From Brevundimonas intermedia (GTDB lineage Bacteria > Pseudomonadota > Alphaproteobacteria > Caulobacterales > Caulobacteraceae): a DNA stretch of 64,000 bases. The stretch is from assembly GCF_027922165.1 (NCBI RefSeq), contig NZ_BSFD01000009.1, positions 124,001-188,000 of the forward strand, written 5' to 3'. Position numbers and translations under genes: made by a program. Under the pieces are notes generated by a model. It had not been told where the DNA came from. It did not search any database and saw only the letters and a program-made list of their open reading frames with translations. Positions 26,531-35,854 of the stretch are shown here, piece by piece. Positions within the stretch are counted from its first letter, which is position 1. Every line of letters begins with the position of its first letter.

Positions 26531-26554
26531 GACCCCGGAGAACACTCCGGGGTC
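26531..26554 (+). terminator. Strong hairpin after the secreted-peptide gene
   Basis: Perfect 10-bp stem GACCCCGGAG / CTCCGGGGTC with loop AACA, 7 nt after the stop codon. No U-tract follows, so efficiency is uncertain. It would isolate the moron from the opposing late operon. Confidence 0.6.
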
Positions 26555-26575
26555 GACCACTCGGCGGCGCGTCTC

Positions 26576-26953
26576 TCAGTCGCCGGTTTCGACGGTCAGT
26601 CCAGCCGGGCCAGCCTTGGCCTCAACCCGCTTCAGTCCGCCGCTGGCGAGGCGAAACACCACGACGCCCAGGATTGCCGTCAGGGCCATGGCTATCCCGG
26701 CCAGGGCCTGAATCCGCACAGCCGCGACTTCATCAGGCCATTCCGGCAGGCCCAGCCAGCGCCAGGCCGGGGCCGAGGCGATGGCCGCAACGATGGCCAT
26801 GATCATCAGGGACAGGGCAGGCCCGGCAAGGCCCAGGGCGCGAATGGCGATGTCGGTCGGCTTGGCGATGACTGACGCGGCCTCGGGCGTGTCAGGGCCA
26901 TGGGTCGCGGCGGCGACGGCCTTCATGGCTTCTGCGGCGGCGGGATCGGTCAT
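26576..26953 (-). CDS. Two-span membrane protein, holin candidate
   Basis: A 125-aa product with two hydrophobic segments (about 40-62, LGLAGPALSLMIMAIVAAIA; about 82-103, QALAGIAMALTAILGVVVFR) and a charged C-terminus. Three adjacent small membrane-protein genes stand here, where holin-type genes would be expected. No sequence-level holin motif is recognised, so the role is inferred. Confidence 0.55.
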   Translation of the reverse strand: MTDPAAAEAMKAVAAATHGPDTPEAASVIAKPTDIAIRALGLAGPALSLMIMAIVAAIASAPAWRWLGLPEWPDEVAAVRIQALAGIAMALTAILGVVVFRLASGGLKRVEAKAGPAGLTVETGD

Positions 26954-26954
26954 A

Positions 26955-27173
26955 TCAGTCGAGCCCCAGCGCCTTGACGATCTTCGGCATCAGCAGCGGG
27001 ATCATGGCGCCGAACGCTGCCGCCGCCCCCATGCCCCAACGAAGCATCCGCTCGCTGGCCTGGGCCATGGTCTTGATCTCACGGAGGTCGCCGCGCATGT
27101 CGGCGATGTCGAGATCAATCCTCTCGATGTCTTTTTCGGTCGCGGTGATGCGTTCGCCGGGTGTCTTTGTCAT
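26955..27173 (-). CDS. XhlA-like membrane protein
   Basis: A 72-aa product from ATG complement 27171-27173. N-terminal coiled coil (RITATEKDIERIDLDIADMR and on, about 8-40) and a C-terminal hydrophobic helix (GMGAAAAFGAMIPLLMP). This is the layout of haemolysin XhlA-type phage lysis proteins. The start overlaps the upstream gene's stop by 4 nt. Confidence 0.6.
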   Translation of the reverse strand: MTKTPGERITATEKDIERIDLDIADMRGDLREIKTMAQASERMLRWGMGAAAAFGAMIPLLMPKIVKALGLD

Positions 27174-27655
27174 CGAGACCTCGCATGAGCAAGTTGACGC
27201 CGAACACCAAGCATATGATCGAAAGCGCGAACCACAGCATGAGTAAGACCCGCGCTCCCTGCAAAGATTAGCTGCCCCGTGAACGCGACATTGAGTAGGA
27301 AAATGTACGCGTACAGGTTGCCGCCATCTATGCCGGTCGTCTTCCAGAGGAAGATGAAAGCGGCGTGGAGCACGAGCTGGGCCACGAGAAGGGACATGAC
27401 GCCCATCTTCCACGCCCTCTTGTTCTTCATCCACGCCCGCCAGACCATCCAAACGAAGATCGCGTCCATGACCGGGAAGGCGTGGATTGCATCGGGGAGG
27501 CCATAGACCCCGATAATCAGGTTGGTCAGGCCGTAGGAGACACAGAGCATCATCGCCACGCCGGCCGCGTCTGTGTATCGCGGCTTAGCGTCCCAGGCGG
27601 CCCATGCGTTGACCGCAAAGACCGCCATGCATGCGACCCCGAAGGCGATCATCAT
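27170..27655 (-). CDS. Multi-span membrane protein
   Basis: A 161-aa product with four or five hydrophobic segments (MIAFGVACMAVFAVNAWAAW; GVAMMLCVSYGLTNLIIGVY; VMSLLVAQLVLHAAFIFLW; YIFLLNVAFTGQLIFAG). Coupled to the XhlA-like gene by a 4-nt overlap. Possibly part of the lysis set; not a recognised family. Confidence 0.6.
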   Translation of the reverse strand: MMIAFGVACMAVFAVNAWAAWDAKPRYTDAAGVAMMLCVSYGLTNLIIGVYGLPDAIHAFPVMDAIFVWMVWRAWMKNKRAWKMGVMSLLVAQLVLHAAFIFLWKTTGIDGGNLYAYIFLLNVAFTGQLIFAGSAGLTHAVVRAFDHMLGVRRQLAHARSR

Positions 27656-27657
27656 GA

Positions 27658-27885
27658 TCAGTCCTCAACGGGCTTGTTCGGATCGGGCTTGTCGGTTCCA
27701 CCCGAGAACAGGACGACATTGCTAGGGGTCGAGGCCGAATAGGCGGTCTGGGCCTTGTCCAGCAGTTGGTGCAGATGACGAACGGCCTTCTGAACGTCTC
27801 GCGCCGCAGCCTTGGCGGCCTTGGCCTTTTCCTCGACGTCGATCAGCGCCGCGCCGATGGCGTCAATGTGGGATTGCGCAGGCAT
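27658..27885 (-). CDS. Small helical phage protein
   Basis: A 75-aa product with an Ala/Lys-rich helix (EEKAKAAKAAARDVQKAVRH, about 19-38) that may be a coiled coil, and a polar tail. GGAGAC precedes the ATG. Located between the tail tip region and the membrane-protein genes. Function unknown. Confidence 0.55.
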   Translation of the reverse strand: MPAQSHIDAIGAALIDVEEKAKAAKAAARDVQKAVRHLHQLLDKAQTAYSASTPSNVVLFSGGTDKPDPNKPVED

Positions 27886-27917
27886 GGGGGTCTCCTTTTT
27901 TGGCGTTGGGGAAGGGG

Positions 27918-28244
27918 TCAGGCCGGATCAGCGGGCGCTTCTACAGGCGTCAGCTTTGCGATGCGCAGTGTGATCATGTCCTGCCCCAGCTTCAGAGCCG
28001 TCCGAACTCGCTGAAGGGTCTCGCGCGAGCCTTCTTCTCCGGCCGTGCGCTGTCCCGGCGCGGGCGACGCGCTGTCCTGATTGATCAGCAGGGCGGCGTC
28101 GATGACAGTGATCGCCTGCTGGACGGCCGCGCTGTTCAGGGCCTCGGCCGCCGTCAGGGCGCTGGGCAGACGCAGGGCTTCGGGGTTCGTGGCCAGATAG
28201 GCCAAGACTTGTTCAGGGGTCAGTTCGACGGCTTGATCAGTCAT
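27918..28244 (-). CDS. Phage hypothetical protein
   Basis: A 108-aa product from ATG complement 28242-28244 (MTDQAVELTPEQVLAYLATN). Mostly helical; no membrane segment. Its start overlaps the end of the 47-aa gene (ATGACTGA), so translation is coupled. Confidence 0.6.
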   Translation of the reverse strand: MTDQAVELTPEQVLAYLATNPEALRLPSALTAAEALNSAAVQQAITVIDAALLINQDSASPAPGQRTAGEEGSRETLQRVRTALKLGQDMITLRIAKLTPVEAPADPA

Positions 28245-28380
28245 CGCGGCTATCCTTGGGTTGGAAAGAAGTCGATCTCCGTATCGGGCCAATGATCAGC
28301 GCCCCAGCAACCTCGACCGGCTGTAGAAAGCGAAGTCGTCCATTGCACTCGATAAAGGCGGGCTCAGTCGGTTTCGTCAT
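28237..28380 (-). CDS. Small phage protein (47 aa)
   Basis: ATG complement 28378-28380, preceded by GGAGATCTGAA. Product MTKPTEPAFIECNGRLRFLQ... with a short hydrophobic patch VEVAGALIIGP. It fills exactly the gap between its neighbours and overlaps the next start, which supports it being real. Function unknown. Confidence 0.6.
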   Translation of the reverse strand: MTKPTEPAFIECNGRLRFLQPVEVAGALIIGPIRRSTSFQPKDSRDD

Positions 28381-28381
28381 T

Positions 28382-28633
28382 TCAGATCTCCGTAAGGACA
28401 GGGGTCAGGGCCAGGCCTTCGCCGGCGAACGGCAAATCCAAGTCAGGGGCGTCGGCGGATCGCTGAAGCGTTCCATCTGAAGCAACCTCCAGACAGTCGG
28501 CGATCACCAACGGGCCGTCAGACGCCATCAGGGTCTGACCGGGCTTCAGGTACAGTGAGGCGCGGTATGCGTCGGGCGCATCCACGCTCATCGCCACCGC
28601 TCCGGTTGCGTCTTCAATGATGCGGAAGATCAT
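28382..28633 (-). CDS. Small phage protein (83 aa)
   Basis: Product MIFRIIEDATGAVAMSVDAP..., apparently a small beta-rich domain. The start overlaps the tail-tip stop by 4 nt. The position after the tail tip suggests a tail-fibre accessory role. Not recognised. Confidence 0.6.
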   Translation of the reverse strand: MIFRIIEDATGAVAMSVDAPDAYRASLYLKPGQTLMASDGPLVIADCLEVASDGTLQRSADAPDLDLPFAGEGLALTPVLTEI

Positions 28634-31600
28634 GTGTTGGTCAGATCCTCTTCAGCAGACATGAAGCGGTTACGGATATCCTTGACCGACATATTGCTGG
28701 CGCTCGTCCAGACCCGCACATAATATCTCCATGTGTTGGGCGTGGCGTATATGTCTCTCAGTTTTATTGGCCACTTTCCGGTAAAGTTGTCCGCCGTGTC
28801 CCCTGCGCCAGCGACATACTCATATTGAACCTGCGTATCTTCGGCGCCATCAAGCCGTTGCCTTCTCGTTTCAACATACATGGTGAATGAACTTGCTGGC
28901 GCATGCTGCATGTCCATCAATGCAAGAAACTCGACGATCACAGGCGAACCTGAAGTCTCGATGATAACTTCCGCAACTTCAGAGGGCGCCGTTCCGCTCA
29001 AGGTTACGGTTCCGGCGGCATAACTGGAAACGTAGGGGCGAACCGTGCCCTTTTCGATCTTCGTGGAGCCGTTCAGCGTCCCACCCAGCAGCAGGTCGCC
29101 GTCGATCTCGACGTCCCCGCTGAACCGGGCCTTGGTTCCGACAAGCCTCAGGACTTCAACCAGGGTTCCGCCGCTGTCATAGGTGCCGAGCAACAGGGAC
29201 TGCGCCACCATGGCCAGGACTGACCCGCTCGCGCTGTCCTTCAACTGGACCATGGCCGGGGTTGAACCGACCGCCGCCCGGATGTCGATTTGCGCCGTCG
29301 AAAGCCGCGAGGTCACGTCCGCGACCGACGTCTGAAGAATGAAGGTCTCGGCGTCCAGATCATCGACCTGGGCCTGGGTCGCTGTCAGAGCCGCAGCCGA
29401 GGCTTTGCCGGCTGCCAGATCAACGATGGCCTGTTGGGCGTTTGTGACCGAGGCCGAGAGGCCCGGCAACACCGTGCCGGCCGCGATCTCGGCATCGGTG
29501 GCGGGCCTCACGGCGCAATGATCCCAGGCGATGACCTTGGGGTCCTGGATACCGAACCCGCCGTTCCAGTTGGTCATCAGATGCAGCGTCAATCCACCGT
29601 CGGAGACATTCTCCAGCCGGATTAGCTTGCGGAAACTTCGGCTCGGCAGTGCGGTCGTGTTTCCGACCTGACCATTTACATCCGGCTCATCCCCCATATG
29701 CAGGGTAGCGACCGAGCCGACGCCAAAACTTCCCGCATAAAGCAAGACGCCTGCGCCGCGATAACCGCCTGCCAACAGGCGCACATCGGCTTCGATCACA
29801 TAATACCCGGGTGCGGCAGCGCTCAGACCTGGGCATGTGGCGGAGGTCTGGACCAAGCCGCAATCCTCTTGGACGCCGCCGGTGTTGTCATGCTGCTGGA
29901 AACCATAAGCCGAAAATCGCCCAGTGACCCTGGCATTGTCTTGCCGACCCCATGCGGACCAACCCGACGGCACAGCCACGGCGTCGGGGAAGGCGGCAAA
30001 ATTCGGGTTGGAGTTGATACTCCCCCCGGAAGCTGCGGCTTGGATCTCCCGGATCGCCACCGCGCGCGCGCTCGTCTCATCCGAAACCGCGACCTCCAAA
30101 CTGGCGATGTCCGCGCCCTGGGCCGAAAGCTCCCCCTCCAACGCGGCCAGATCGCCGTCGAACAGCGCCAGGGCGTCGTCCAGATCTCCGATGTCGCCGA
30201 AGATTTCGGCTAGGGTCGGCGCGTTCGGGCCAGGGTCCAGCACAGGGGACGTGTAGGGGCCATAGACGTGGCGTTCGGAGTAGTTCTGGTTCCGCTGATA
30301 CTGGACCGCGATGTAATAGGTCTCGCCGGACTGAAGGCCATCAATTGGGATGTTCGTGACGGTCGGCGGGCCTTGATAGGCCTGCGTCCAGGGGCCGGCA
30401 GAAGTCGGGCCATGCTCAACAATGATGGCCGTCGCCGTGTCGTTGGACACCACGCCGGATAGGTCAAAGCCGGGAAGCTGACCGCCGCCGGTGGAGGGCG
30501 GGCGTGGAGTGATGGTCCAGTCGCCTGCTTCGGGCGGGGAGACGAAGGTGGGGTCAGTCGGCGTCAGCGTGGGGAAATCGGGAAGGGTCGTGGTCTTGCC
30601 CAGCGCCAGCGCGTGCTTGCTGTCGGTCTCCGACCGGAAGCCGATGCGGACCTGAGCCGTTTTCGGATCGTAGGACCGGCTCAGGACGATGCACTTCACC
30701 CCGTCCAGCAGGACACCCGGCTCGTCGATGACGAAGCAATCGCCCCGTTTCAGCAACCGCATGTGAGGCTTGAGCGGGACTGATCCGGAGAACGGCTCGC
30801 GGGCGTCGAGAATGTCATAGGCCGCAAGCTCCGCCGCCTGCTTCAGCAGAGGGCAAAATCGGTAGTCGATCTGGTCGCTGTGCTTGCCACCGTCATCGGT
30901 GACATAGGCAGCGAATGAGACAGGGTCCGCCGGGGTCAGCTTCCAACCGCCCGCTTCGGACATGAAGCGCGGGGTGATGGTGTTCAGTTGGTCGAACAGG
31001 CTGGGCGCCGTGTTGAGCTCGATCGATCCGGCCATGTCGCGGCCGGTGACAGTCACGACCGATGCGCGCGGCGCGCCCCGGCTGACGCAACTGATCTTGC
31101 CCGCATGCCTGGCGCGGACAGCGCCGCCGGCCTGTAGGAACTGATCCAGTACCGAGGACGCATCTTCGGACGTGTCGGGCCAGGCGGCGACCTTCCAGCC
31201 GTTGGCCTCGCTGATGTTCGCGGCTTCGACGAAGGCGGGAACATCGATCCCGTCAATGGAGGCCCCGACGCCGCCGACCACCTGGCCGTTTTCGACCATG
31301 CCCAGCGCCCAGTTCAGGCCTGCGATGATCGGATCTTCGATATAGCGATAGGTCGAGCGGACGCCGAGACGGCAAAAGCCATCGCCGCCGGCATACGTGC
31401 TGTCGTAGCGTGGGTCGTAGCCGTAGATGCCCTCGCCGACGTGGACCGGATCAGGGATGCCGGCCGGGTACGCCGTCCCCTTAGAATTTTCCCCCAGCAC
31501 CTGCAGATAGCAGGCCTTGCCGGATAGCTTGGCGGACGAGGACCACTCGAATGATTGGCCGCCGCTCTTTAGGCCAGCAGGGACAGTCAGAACCGTGTCG

Positions 31601-32076
31601 GGCTGATTGCCTGCGCGGCGCACCATCCACATCTCGCCCTGCCATTGGGACGACACGGCGATGCCGTTGGAGCCGAAGGTGACGGCCTGATCGTCCCCCT
31701 TGAACGACTGGATGCCCTTGATCGGCCCCGCACCCGAGATGATCCCGACGATCCCCTGGTACATGTTGTCGGGGCCGAACTCGTCGCGCTGGACGATCTT
31801 GCCGGCGACGCCCATGCGCCCGAACAGGAAGGGCGTGGGTTGATCGGGGCTGGACGTCCACTCGTCCGGCTGGGCTGAGCCTTGGCTCTTGGGCTTGTCC
31901 AGCATACCGCCGACGGCGACAAGACCTGAACTGATCGTGTTGAGCGTGCCGGTCGAAATGCCGAACAGTGTCGTGGACCCGGCGAGCCCCGGCATGGCCA
32001 GGGCGCCGACGCCGGTCGCGATCAGGGCCGCTGCGCCGATGATGACTCCCGCGGTCTTCAGGGCCTTACCCATCAA
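28630..32076 (-). CDS. Tail tip / host-specificity protein (lambda J-like)
   Basis: An 1148-aa protein with a hydrophobic N-terminus (TAGVIIGAAALIATGVGALA), a hub-like region (QPTPFLFGRMGVAGKIVQRD, about 75-95, and a phage-tail_3-like part to about 500), a fibronectin-III-like domain (about 510-600; IDGLQSGETYYIAVQYQ), a coiled segment (about 640-680) and a C-terminal fibre part. Placement after the NlpC-position gene matches J in lambda-like tails. Confidence 0.85.
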   Translation of the reverse strand: MMGKALKTAGVIIGAAALIATGVGALAMPGLAGSTTLFGISTGTLNTISSGLVAVGGMLDKPKSQGSAQPDEWTSSPDQPTPFLFGRMGVAGKIVQRDEFGPDNMYQGIVGIISGAGPIKGIQSFKGDDQAVTFGSNGIAVSSQWQGEMWMVRRAGNQPDTVLTVPAGLKSGGQSFEWSSSAKLSGKACYLQVLGENSKGTAYPAGIPDPVHVGEGIYGYDPRYDSTYAGGDGFCRLGVRSTYRYIEDPIIAGLNWALGMVENGQVVGGVGASIDGIDVPAFVEAANISEANGWKVAAWPDTSEDASSVLDQFLQAGGAVRARHAGKISCVSRGAPRASVVTVTGRDMAGSIELNTAPSLFDQLNTITPRFMSEAGGWKLTPADPVSFAAYVTDDGGKHSDQIDYRFCPLLKQAAELAAYDILDAREPFSGSVPLKPHMRLLKRGDCFVIDEPGVLLDGVKCIVLSRSYDPKTAQVRIGFRSETDSKHALALGKTTTLPDFPTLTPTDPTFVSPPEAGDWTITPRPPSTGGGQLPGFDLSGVVSNDTATAIIVEHGPTSAGPWTQAYQGPPTVTNIPIDGLQSGETYYIAVQYQRNQNYSERHVYGPYTSPVLDPGPNAPTLAEIFGDIGDLDDALALFDGDLAALEGELSAQGADIASLEVAVSDETSARAVAIREIQAAASGGSINSNPNFAAFPDAVAVPSGWSAWGRQDNARVTGRFSAYGFQQHDNTGGVQEDCGLVQTSATCPGLSAAAPGYYVIEADVRLLAGGYRGAGVLLYAGSFGVGSVATLHMGDEPDVNGQVGNTTALPSRSFRKLIRLENVSDGGLTLHLMTNWNGGFGIQDPKVIAWDHCAVRPATDAEIAAGTVLPGLSASVTNAQQAIVDLAAGKASAAALTATQAQVDDLDAETFILQTSVADVTSRLSTAQIDIRAAVGSTPAMVQLKDSASGSVLAMVAQSLLLGTYDSGGTLVEVLRLVGTKARFSGDVEIDGDLLLGGTLNGSTKIEKGTVRPYVSSYAAGTVTLSGTAPSEVAEVIIETSGSPVIVEFLALMDMQHAPASSFTMYVETRRQRLDGAEDTQVQYEYVAGAGDTADNFTGKWPIKLRDIYATPNTWRYYVRVWTSASNMSVKDIRNRFMSAEEDLTNT

Positions 32077-32515
32077 TGACCCTCCAAGCGCAGGGACCGA
32101 GATCGTCGCGCACGAATTCGGTCAGGTTGGTGATGATCTCGGCGTTCGGGCTGAGGTCGTGGAAACCGAGGTGCGCGCCGTTGCCCATGAAGACGCTCAG
32201 GGCGCCCAGCTTGTGGGTCGTCGGCAGGGCGACCAGATCGGCCGTGCGCGCCATGGCTGGGGCGATACGAGGCAGGCCCAGGCTATCCAGCGCCTCATAG
32301 AGGTTGGAGAAACCGAGACCCTTGAGGATGCGGAGCCCTTCGGTCTCGTCCTTCCACTTCAGGCCCTTTGCAAACGGAACCGACACCCCGACGTGGCGAA
32401 GATCGTGCAGCGCCAGAAGGGGGCAGTCGCGAACGCCCGGCTTGTACGGCTTTTGGTGAAAGCGGGCGCGACAGGCTTCGGCCGCCCGCTTTCGGCGTTC
32501 CCTAGGGTCGATCAT
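32066..32515 (-). CDS. DUF6950-like tail protein (NlpC/P60 position)
   Basis: A 149-aa product from ATG complement 32513-32515 (MIDPRERRKRAAEACRARFH). It contains KPGVRDCPLLALHDLRHVG with a candidate nucleophile Cys and a later GNGAHLGFHD with a candidate His, the order of NlpC/P60-like cysteine peptidases found in lambda-like tail tips (gpK). The DUF assignment is from memory. Confidence 0.7.
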   Translation of the reverse strand: MIDPRERRKRAAEACRARFHQKPYKPGVRDCPLLALHDLRHVGVSVPFAKGLKWKDETEGLRILKGLGFSNLYEALDSLGLPRIAPAMARTADLVALPTTHKLGALSVFMGNGAHLGFHDLSPNAEIITNLTEFVRDDLGPCAWRVIDG

Positions 32516-33141
32516 CAGTATTGGTTCGCGCTGTTGCCGCCACCGCCGCCGCTGGAGTAGCCGCCACCGCCGGTGCCGGCTGGGGTGTTGGCGCGCCAGT
32601 AGACCTTGCGGCCCAGGCCGGTGACGTAGGCCAGTCCGGTTTCGCCGGGCCAAACGGATTGGTGGAAAGGGTTCGACAGGCGCCGGTCTTCGTTCGGCTC
32701 GTTCAGCAGCGACTCTTCGGTGCCGCACTCCAGCACCACCTCCCACGTTTCACTGATGACCAGGCGGGGGAAGTCTACGATGCCTCGGAACAGCAGGTCC
32801 GGCTCTCCGACCAGATAGCCAGTGTCGCCGTCCAGCGTGGCGTCCCAGACCTGAATGAGCGTGCGCTGATGAGCGCGGTCCGCGACCGCCGCCAAGGCTG
32901 TAGGGTCGGGCGGAATGATCGTGATGTTCGCACGCGTCGTCTGGCTGTCGATGCCGTCCTCAAAGGTCGGCAACTCGCCCAAGGCGCCATAGGTCAGGTC
33001 ACGGGCGAGGAAGACCTTCTCCCCCCAAGGGATGAACCCGCCCGTCGACAGGCGAATGGTGAAATCCGCTGTCGTCCACTCAAGCAGTTGGACGATCCAT
33101 GATACCGGCTGTTTCCGAGCGGCGACCGATGAAGCGTCCAT
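32515..33141 (-). CDS. Minor tail protein
   Basis: A 208-aa product. Beta-rich N-terminal part (VQLLEWTTADFTIRLSTGGF) and a glycine-rich C-terminus (TGGGGYSSGGGGGNSANQY). It overlaps both neighbours by a nucleotide or so, between the tape measure and tail tip genes; it occupies the lambda L/M-like position. No specific family recognised. Confidence 0.65.
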   Translation of the reverse strand: MDASSVAARKQPVSWIVQLLEWTTADFTIRLSTGGFIPWGEKVFLARDLTYGALGELPTFEDGIDSQTTRANITIIPPDPTALAAVADRAHQRTLIQVWDATLDGDTGYLVGEPDLLFRGIVDFPRLVISETWEVVLECGTEESLLNEPNEDRRLSNPFHQSVWPGETGLAYVTGLGRKVYWRANTPAGTGGGGYSSGGGGGNSANQY

Positions 33142-33731
33142 TATTCGCGCTCCTCAAGGGTGAACCGCAGGCGGACAAATCGATCTACGCTGACCTGAAG
33201 AGACGAAGTGTCCACGGTCGCAAAACCCTCGGCCTTGGGCTCAGCAACATCGACCACGGCGTTGTTCGCGGGAGGGAGACGCAACAGCGTCAGCAAGGGC
33301 AGGGCGACCGTGCCGTCACTCTCGACGACCGTCGCGGTACGGACCTTGTAGGCGAACAGCTGACCCAGGACCGGAAAGCTGATCCACTGGCCCTTGCGGA
33401 AAGCATAGGCCGGCGTCAGGCCCTTCAGGTTCAGCGTGCGGCCGATCTGATTGGCGCCGTCGATCAGCGGAGAGCCCGGAGAGCCGATGTCTAGGCCCGG
33501 CTGGTGGATCTTCATCACGACCGTGTCTGCCTCGGACAGCAGGTCGTCCCATTCCAGGCTCCGAACATAGGTCATCGGCGGAAGCTCGATGTCCCAGGCC
33601 CAGCGGGTGCCCGGCTGCATATATCGATTGACCGGGCCGCTCGACGCCGGCCGCTGTTCATTGCGCGAACTGATGGGCCGCGGCGTCATGCTCGACGGCG
33701 CGGGGGAGGTAGGCAGGATCAGGGCGACCAT
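33141..33731 (-). CDS. Minor tail protein
   Basis: A 196-aa product. A Pro/Ser-rich N-terminus is followed by a beta-rich domain (RWAWDIELPPMTYVRSLEWD ... VMKIHQPGLDIGSPG). Located just downstream of the tape measure gene, with a 1-nt overlap (TGATG). Likely a distal-tail-type structural protein; the family is not recognised. Confidence 0.65.
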   Translation of the reverse strand: MVALILPTSPAPSSMTPRPISSRNEQRPASSGPVNRYMQPGTRWAWDIELPPMTYVRSLEWDDLLSEADTVVMKIHQPGLDIGSPGSPLIDGANQIGRTLNLKGLTPAYAFRKGQWISFPVLGQLFAYKVRTATVVESDGTVALPLLTLLRLPPANNAVVDVAEPKAEGFATVDTSSLQVSVDRFVRLRFTLEERE

Positions 33732-35854
33732 CAGCGCCTCTTCCGCCCCACGGTGTATTGCTGCTGCTTGGCGGTCTGGCTCTGAGACAAGCCGGGGACG
33801 TTGGAAGTGGACCAGTGATTGGCGTTGCTCTCGCTCGTCTGACCAATCCGGTTCATCTGCTCCAGCAGATCAGCGGTCATCACCGCACCCCGCAGGTCGA
33901 AATATCCGCCCGCACCGCCTGAAGTCTGCCCCGGCCGCCGCACATCCACCATCTCACCGGGCGTAGAGCGGAAAGCCGTAATCTGGCTGTCAGCCCCGCC
34001 CGATCCGCCGACCGTGAATGAACCGCCCGTCTTGAACCCGGGCAGCCCGCCACCGAACGCGTTCAGCACGCTCTTGCCGATGTCGGTCCATTTCGAGAAC
34101 TGCCCCCCGCCGGCAGACCCGCCCAACTCCAGCAGACTCCCCAGCACACCCTTCCAGTCTTTCGACCCAATGGACTTGAAAAGCCCCTCCAGGGTCGAGT
34201 TGATGTCTGACGACATGCCGTCGAACGCAGCGGCAGCCTGGCTGGTCATCCCTTCGACGGGCGCAACCATATTGCCCTGCAGCTTGGCGATCCAATCGCC
34301 GATCTCTTCGACCATATCGGGGATGTAACTATGCCCGACCACGGCGTCGTACAGCTTGAAGAAGGCGTCTCCGACGGCCTTGGCCTTGTCGATCACCCAT
34401 TGCAGCACCGCGCCCAGCCGCTCGCGCAGCCAGGTCGTGACGCCCTCGACCAGTTTCGACACGCTGCCGATGACGCCGGGGAAAAGCGTCTCGAACGCGT
34501 TCAGCACGCCCGTCACCAGCGCCCGAACAGCGCTGCCCAGGGCGTTCCACATGGTCGAGAAGTCGCCACGCAGCAGGGCGCCCAGCGCCCGGAAAATCTG
34601 CGTGATCACATTCACCGCCCCAGTCACCAGATCGACCGCCGCACCCAGCACCCGGGCGATCACCTCGCCGAACGCCTTCAGATTGACCGAAGCGGACCCG
34701 TCGCCACCGGCGAAGATCGCCGCGAACACGCCGCCCAACGCCTGGACGGCCCCGTTCACGGCCGCCAACAACGGCTGGATCTTGGGGCCCAGCGTCTCCG
34801 CCAACTGCCCCGCAAACACCTGCAGCATCGGCACGATCTCATCGCCCCAAAGGACGAACGCCGCCGTCACCGCCGCGATGCCCAGGCCGATCGGACCAAG
34901 GAATGGCAGTATCCCGGCCAGAAACCCGCCGCCGGCGAACGCCGCCGTCAGCGCCCCGGCAGATGCAACCATGGCCCCCAGCGCGATCAGCATCGGCCCG
35001 ATGGCGGCGGCGATGGCGGCGCCCACAGCCACGAACTTCAGCACCTCAGGATTCACGTTGGCGAAGGACCGCGCCAGCTCGGCGACCTTGGCCACCAAAG
35101 GCGTGACCACATCGCGGACGATGGGTTCGAACGCGCCCTCCAGGTCCATCAACGCGGTCTTAAGCGGCGTCCACATATCGGCGTCGGCAGCGGCTTTGGC
35201 GGCTCCGCCGAACTGCCGCTCCAGCTCCGCCAGCATGACAGCCTGCGCCCCAGCCGTGTCGCCGACAGCGGCCATCGCCTTGATCTGCTCTTCCTGCTGC
35301 GCCGTGAACTGGATCCCGGTGCGCCTCAGGGCGGTCAGGCCCCTCACAGGATCATTCAGCGCCTTGCCGACCATCAGGGTCGCCGATTGCAGATCCCCGC
35401 CCAGGCGCGCCGAAAGGTCCAGAATGGCCGCCTGCGCCCGATCAAACGTCGGGCCTGCAATATTGCCGAAGGTCAGCAGATTGGCGGTGACATCCTGCAG
35501 GATCAGGTCGTCGTCGATCCCGGTCAGGTCGCGCAGCGCCTCGGCTGTCTTGGCCAGCTCCTCCGACGTCTTGCCCGAGGCGCCGCCCATACTGGTCAGG
35601 GCGGCGTTCACCTGGGCCGCCGCCGCCGCCGCATCCTGGCTGCCTTGCAGCAGATGGAACCCCAGGGCGATGAAGGGTGCCGTGATCCCGGCCGTCGCGG
35701 CGGCGCCGGCCGTGGCCAGCCCCGCCCCGACCGATTGCATCTGCCCGCCGACTTGCTTCAGCTGGCGCTGCGCGCCCTTCAGTCCGTCGGTGAAGGCGCC
35801 GCTGTCGAGTCCGAGGACGACGCGCAGGGCGCCGACGGTTGCGCTACCGGCCAT
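33731..35854 (-). CDS. Tail tape measure protein
   Basis: A 707-aa protein. The N-terminal helix bundle (VVLGLDSGAFTDGLKGAQRQ LKQVGGQ) leads to Ala/Gly-rich hydrophobic segments (ATAGITAPFIALG; ALGAMVASAGALTAAFAGGG; FLGPIGLGIAAVTAAFVLW) typical of tape measures that cross the host membrane. Length is moderate, suggesting a tail of about 100 nm if the usual 0.15 nm per residue holds. Its start lies inside the GT frame end. Confidence 0.92.
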   Translation of the reverse strand: MAGSATVGALRVVLGLDSGAFTDGLKGAQRQLKQVGGQMQSVGAGLATAGAAATAGITAPFIALGFHLLQGSQDAAAAAAQVNAALTSMGGASGKTSEELAKTAEALRDLTGIDDDLILQDVTANLLTFGNIAGPTFDRAQAAILDLSARLGGDLQSATLMVGKALNDPVRGLTALRRTGIQFTAQQEEQIKAMAAVGDTAGAQAVMLAELERQFGGAAKAAADADMWTPLKTALMDLEGAFEPIVRDVVTPLVAKVAELARSFANVNPEVLKFVAVGAAIAAAIGPMLIALGAMVASAGALTAAFAGGGFLAGILPFLGPIGLGIAAVTAAFVLWGDEIVPMLQVFAGQLAETLGPKIQPLLAAVNGAVQALGGVFAAIFAGGDGSASVNLKAFGEVIARVLGAAVDLVTGAVNVITQIFRALGALLRGDFSTMWNALGSAVRALVTGVLNAFETLFPGVIGSVSKLVEGVTTWLRERLGAVLQWVIDKAKAVGDAFFKLYDAVVGHSYIPDMVEEIGDWIAKLQGNMVAPVEGMTSQAAAAFDGMSSDINSTLEGLFKSIGSKDWKGVLGSLLELGGSAGGGQFSKWTDIGKSVLNAFGGGLPGFKTGGSFTVGGSGGADSQITAFRSTPGEMVDVRRPGQTSGGAGGYFDLRGAVMTADLLEQMNRIGQTSESNANHWSTSNVPGLSQSQTAKQQQYTVGRKRR

